The notes under the pieces: model-generated
Database searches by the model: none
Told to the model about the DNA's origin: nothing
What the model saw: only the letters and a program-made list of their open reading frames with translations
Shown here: piece by piece, positions 61,819 through 64,000 of the stretch
Layout: each line of letters begins with the position of its first letter
Position numbering within the stretch: the first letter of the stretch is position 1
Position numbers and translations under genes: made by a program
DNA from: Burkholderia gladioli
GTDB taxonomy: Bacteria > Pseudomonadota > Gammaproteobacteria > Burkholderiales > Burkholderiaceae
Assembly (NCBI RefSeq): GCF_000959725.1
Contig: NZ_CP009322.1
Coordinates: 186,001 to 250,000, forward strand
DNA: 64,000 bases
Reading direction: 5' to 3'

Positions 61819-63455
61819 GCGGCGTGCCGATCGCCGATGCGGCGCAGCCCGGCATGAGCTCCGCCTCGACGCTCGACGCGCCGGGCGAGCTGACGCGCGC
61901 CAGCGGCGGCGCCGCGCCGCCCGGCGAGGCCGAGCAGCCCATGCGCGGCGCGCGCCTGGCGCTGCTGACCTTCGCGCTGTCGCTGGCCACCTTCATCGAG
62001 GTGCTCGACTCGACCGTCACCAACGTGGCCGTGCCCTCGATCTCGGGCAGCCTGGGCGTGTCGAACAGCCAGGGCACCTGGGTGATCAGCTCCTACTCGG
62101 TGGCGGCCGCGATCGCGGTGCCGCTGACGGGGTGGCTCGCGCGCCGCTTCGGCGAGCGGCGCCTGTTCGTCACCTCGATCGTGCTGTTCACGCTGACCTC
62201 CCTGCTGTGCGGCATGGCCAGCGACCTGAACGTGCTGGTGGTCTGCCGCGCGATGCAGGGGCTGTTCTCCGGGCCGATGGTGCCGCTCTCGCAGACCATC
62301 CTGATGCGTGCCTTCCCGCAGGACAAGCGCACGCTCGCGCTGGCGCTATGGGCGATGACGGTGCTGCTCGCACCGATCCTCGGCCCGGTGGTGGGCGGCT
62401 GGATCGTCAGCAATTACTCCTGGCCGTGGATCTTCCTGATCAACCTGCCGGTCGGGCTGTTCTCGTTTACGGTCTGCGTCTCGCTGCTCAAGCCGGCCCG
62501 CGACGACGGCCGCGCCGGCCCGATCGACGTGGTCGGCATCGCCCTGCTGGTGATCGGCGTGGGCGCGCTGCAGGCCATGCTCGACCTCGGTCACGATCGC
62601 GGCTGGTTCGATTCGACGCTGATCCGCACGCTGGCCATGGTGGCCGCGCTGTCTATCGTCTCGCTGTTGATCTGGGAGCGCGGCGAGGCCCACCCGGTGG
62701 TGGACCTGAGCCTGTTCCGCGATCGCACCTTCTCGTTCTGCGTGCTGATCATCTCGCTGGGGATGATGGTGTTCTCGGTGGTGGGCGTGGTGTTCCCGCT
62801 CTGGCTGCAGACCGTGATGGGCTACAACGCCTTCCATTCGGGGCTGGCCGCCTCGCCGCTCGGGGTGCTGGCGCTGTTGTTCTCGATCCTGGTGGGCCTC
62901 TATTCGAGCCGCTTCGACGCGCGCGTGCTGGCCAGCTTCGGCTTCCTGGTGTTTGCCTGCGTGCAATGGCACAACGCGCATTTCTTCACGCTCAACATGA
63001 CCTTCCTGCAGGTCATCACGCCCGGGTTGATCCAGGGCATGGGCCTGCCGTGCTTCTTCGTGCCGCTCACGGCGGCCACCCTGTCGCGCATCCCGGACGA
63101 CAAGCTGGCGGCCGCCTCCAGCCTGTCGAACTTCCTGCGCACGCTGTCGGCCGCGTTCGGCACGGCGATGAGCGTGACGCTGTGGGAGAACCGCGCGACC
63201 TTCCACTACGACGTGGTCTCGCAGGCGGTGCGCAAATCCGATGGCAACACCCAGCGCTACATCGACGCCCTGCATGCCAGCGGCATCAGCGGCACGCGCG
63301 AGCTGCTGTCGATCAGCAACGTGGTGCAGAAGCAGGCCTACATGATGGCCACCAGCGACATGTACTTCATGGCCAGCATGACCTGCCTGCTGCTGGCCTG
63401 CCTGATGTGGATGACGCGCCCCAGGCGCGGCGCCGCGATGACGATCGGACATTGA
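61815..63455 (+). CDS. MFS transporter, DHA2/EmrB-like, in the rhamnolipid cluster
   Basis: A 546-residue protein with a long hydrophilic N-terminal part (about 45 residues) and fourteen helices. Motif C-like region LAPILGPVVGGWIVSNYSWP and TM1 FALSLATFIEVLDSTVTNVA are typical of DHA2 exporters. It is translationally coupled to rhlB and followed by rhlC after 13 bases, so it probably exports rhamnolipids or HAA. In Burkholderia rhl clusters such a gene sits between rhlB and rhlC; this is absent in P. aeruginosa. Confidence 0.93.
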   Translation: MSGVPIADAAQPGMSSASTLDAPGELTRASGGAAPPGEAEQPMRGARLALLTFALSLATFIEVLDSTVTNVAVPSISGSLGVSNSQGTWVISSYSVAAAIAVPLTGWLARRFGERRLFVTSIVLFTLTSLLCGMASDLNVLVVCRAMQGLFSGPMVPLSQTILMRAFPQDKRTLALALWAMTVLLAPILGPVVGGWIVSNYSWPWIFLINLPVGLFSFTVCVSLLKPARDDGRAGPIDVVGIALLVIGVGALQAMLDLGHDRGWFDSTLIRTLAMVAALSIVSLLIWERGEAHPVVDLSLFRDRTFSFCVLIISLGMMVFSVVGVVFPLWLQTVMGYNAFHSGLAASPLGVLALLFSILVGLYSSRFDARVLASFGFLVFACVQWHNAHFFTLNMTFLQVITPGLIQGMGLPCFFVPLTAATLSRIPDDKLAAASSLSNFLRTLSAAFGTAMSVTLWENRATFHYDVVSQAVRKSDGNTQRYIDALHASGISGTRELLSISNVVQKQAYMMATSDMYFMASMTCLLLACLMWMTRPRRGAAMTIGH

Positions 63456-63468
63456 GGGGAGCCGCGCC

Positions 63469-64000
63469 ATGACCGCCAGCGCCGGGCCGCTCGCCAACGA
63501 TACGGGGAACACCATGACACTCGGGGCATTGATCATCCTCTACCATCCGAGCGCGGCGCAGCTCGCGCGGATCGGCGAACTGGCGCGCGACTGCGATGCG
63601 CTGGTGGTGGTCGACAACACGCCCGGCGGCGATCCCGCTGCGCGCGCGCTGGCCTTGCGCGAGGGCATCGAGCTGATCGCGCACGGCAATCGCGGCGGCA
63701 TCGCCGGCGCCTACAACGCCGGGCTCGCCGCGCTCTACGCGCGCGGCATGGATGCCGTGGCGCTGTTCGACCAGGACTCGAGCGTGCCGCCGCGCTTCTT
63801 CTCCACCATGCGCGAGGTCTGCGCCGGTTTCGGCGCGCGCGCCTTCCTGGCGGGCCCGCGCATCTTCGACGAGAACGAGCAGCGCTACCTGCCCGAGCTC
63901 GCCACCAACGGCGTGACCGTGCAGCGCCTGGCGATGCGCGCCGACACGCCGGCGCAACGCTGCGCCTTCCTGATTTCCTCGGGCAGCGTGATCTCGCGCG
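63469..64000 (+). CDS. rhlC: RhlC, rhamnosyltransferase 2 (cut by window end)
   Basis: 177 codons are visible from the ATG at 63469 (MTASAGPLANDTGNTMTLGA); a second ATG lies 15 codons on. GT2-type marks: TLGALIILYHPSAAQLARIG, VVVDNTPGGD, GNRGGIAGAYNAGL and the donor-site ALFDQDSSVPPRFF, then FLISSGSVISR at the edge. It adds a second rhamnose to mono-rhamnolipid to give di-rhamnolipid. The gene runs beyond the window. Confidence 0.92.
   Translation, partial: MTASAGPLANDTGNTMTLGALIILYHPSAAQLARIGELARDCDALVVVDNTPGGDPAARALALREGIELIAHGNRGGIAGAYNAGLAALYARGMDAVALFDQDSSVPPRFFSTMREVCAGFGARAFLAGPRIFDENEQRYLPELATNGVTVQRLAMRADTPAQRCAFLISSGSVISR

Overview
The window is GC-rich, gene-dense chromosomal DNA from a Burkholderia-type betaproteobacterium. 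The evidence is the codon bias, two OmpC-type porins whose mature ends begin with SVTLYG, a Burkholderia-style SLSS-repeat trimeric autotransporter, betIBA, and a rhamnolipid cluster with an MFS gene between rhlB and rhlC. The rhamnolipid genes fit B. glumae/gladioli/plantarii or the thailandensis/pseudomallei group; I cannot settle the species from sequence alone. I see no rRNA, tRNA, CRISPR array, insertion sequence or phage gene.

Layout. 0-1.3 kb: the end of a sarcosine oxidase operon (soxA, soxG, a folB-like gene). 1.3-9.7 kb: small stress genes (CsbD, ferritin-like), an AraC regulator divergent from a DUF1479 oxygenase-like gene with a strong candidate operator, a GST, a porin, an acyltransferase. 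9.7-13.3 kb: a hexuronate unit (GntR/FCD regulator, mannonate dehydratase uxuA, MFS transporter) with four TGGT-ACCA operator-like palindromes. 13.4-20.3 kb: questin-oxidase-like protein, orphan peptide-binding protein, hydrolase/DinB pair, SDR protein with divergent XRE repressor. 20.4-25.4 kb: a molybdate/tungstate locus (fused ModBC, ModA, ModE-box-like operator, di-Mop molbindin, small oxidoreductase-like protein, ModE-type regulator). 25.4-29.9 kb: DUF2325 pair, 2-hydroxyacid dehydrogenase, second porin.

29.9-36.3 kb: a PLP-enzyme island (dicarboxylate-type symporter, RidA, ornithine-cyclodeaminase-family reductase, D-threonine-aldolase-like enzyme, serine/threonine-type dehydratase, LysR regulator). 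Its enzyme-family set matches three of the four beta-hydroxyaspartate-cycle families. 36.4-41.2 kb: secreted beta-propeller protein, mntH, and a Tat-exported Mn-type oxalate decarboxylase upstream of mntH. 41.2-45.1 kb: an AT-rich stretch and a trimeric autotransporter adhesin with sixteen 42-bp tandem repeats. 45.2-54.4 kb: OsmC, lactonase, MFS, ABC-2 exporter, DMT exporter with divergent LysR, and a secreted lipase-like pair. 54.7-58.5 kb: betI-betB-betA with a perfect BetI-type palindrome. 59.4-64 kb: rhlA-rhlB-MFS-rhlC (rhlC cut by the window end), with a lux-box-like CT-N12-AG element about 465 bp upstream.

Functional links: choline is oxidised to betaine by betAB, and sarcosine oxidase acts at the end of betaine demethylation, so both ends of that pathway are in the window. 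MntH can supply manganese for the oxalate decarboxylase. RidA is the usual guard for enamines released by PLP dehydratases such as the one at 34.3 kb. Most operator calls rest on inverted repeats placed in divergent or autoregulatory intergenic regions and are inferences.
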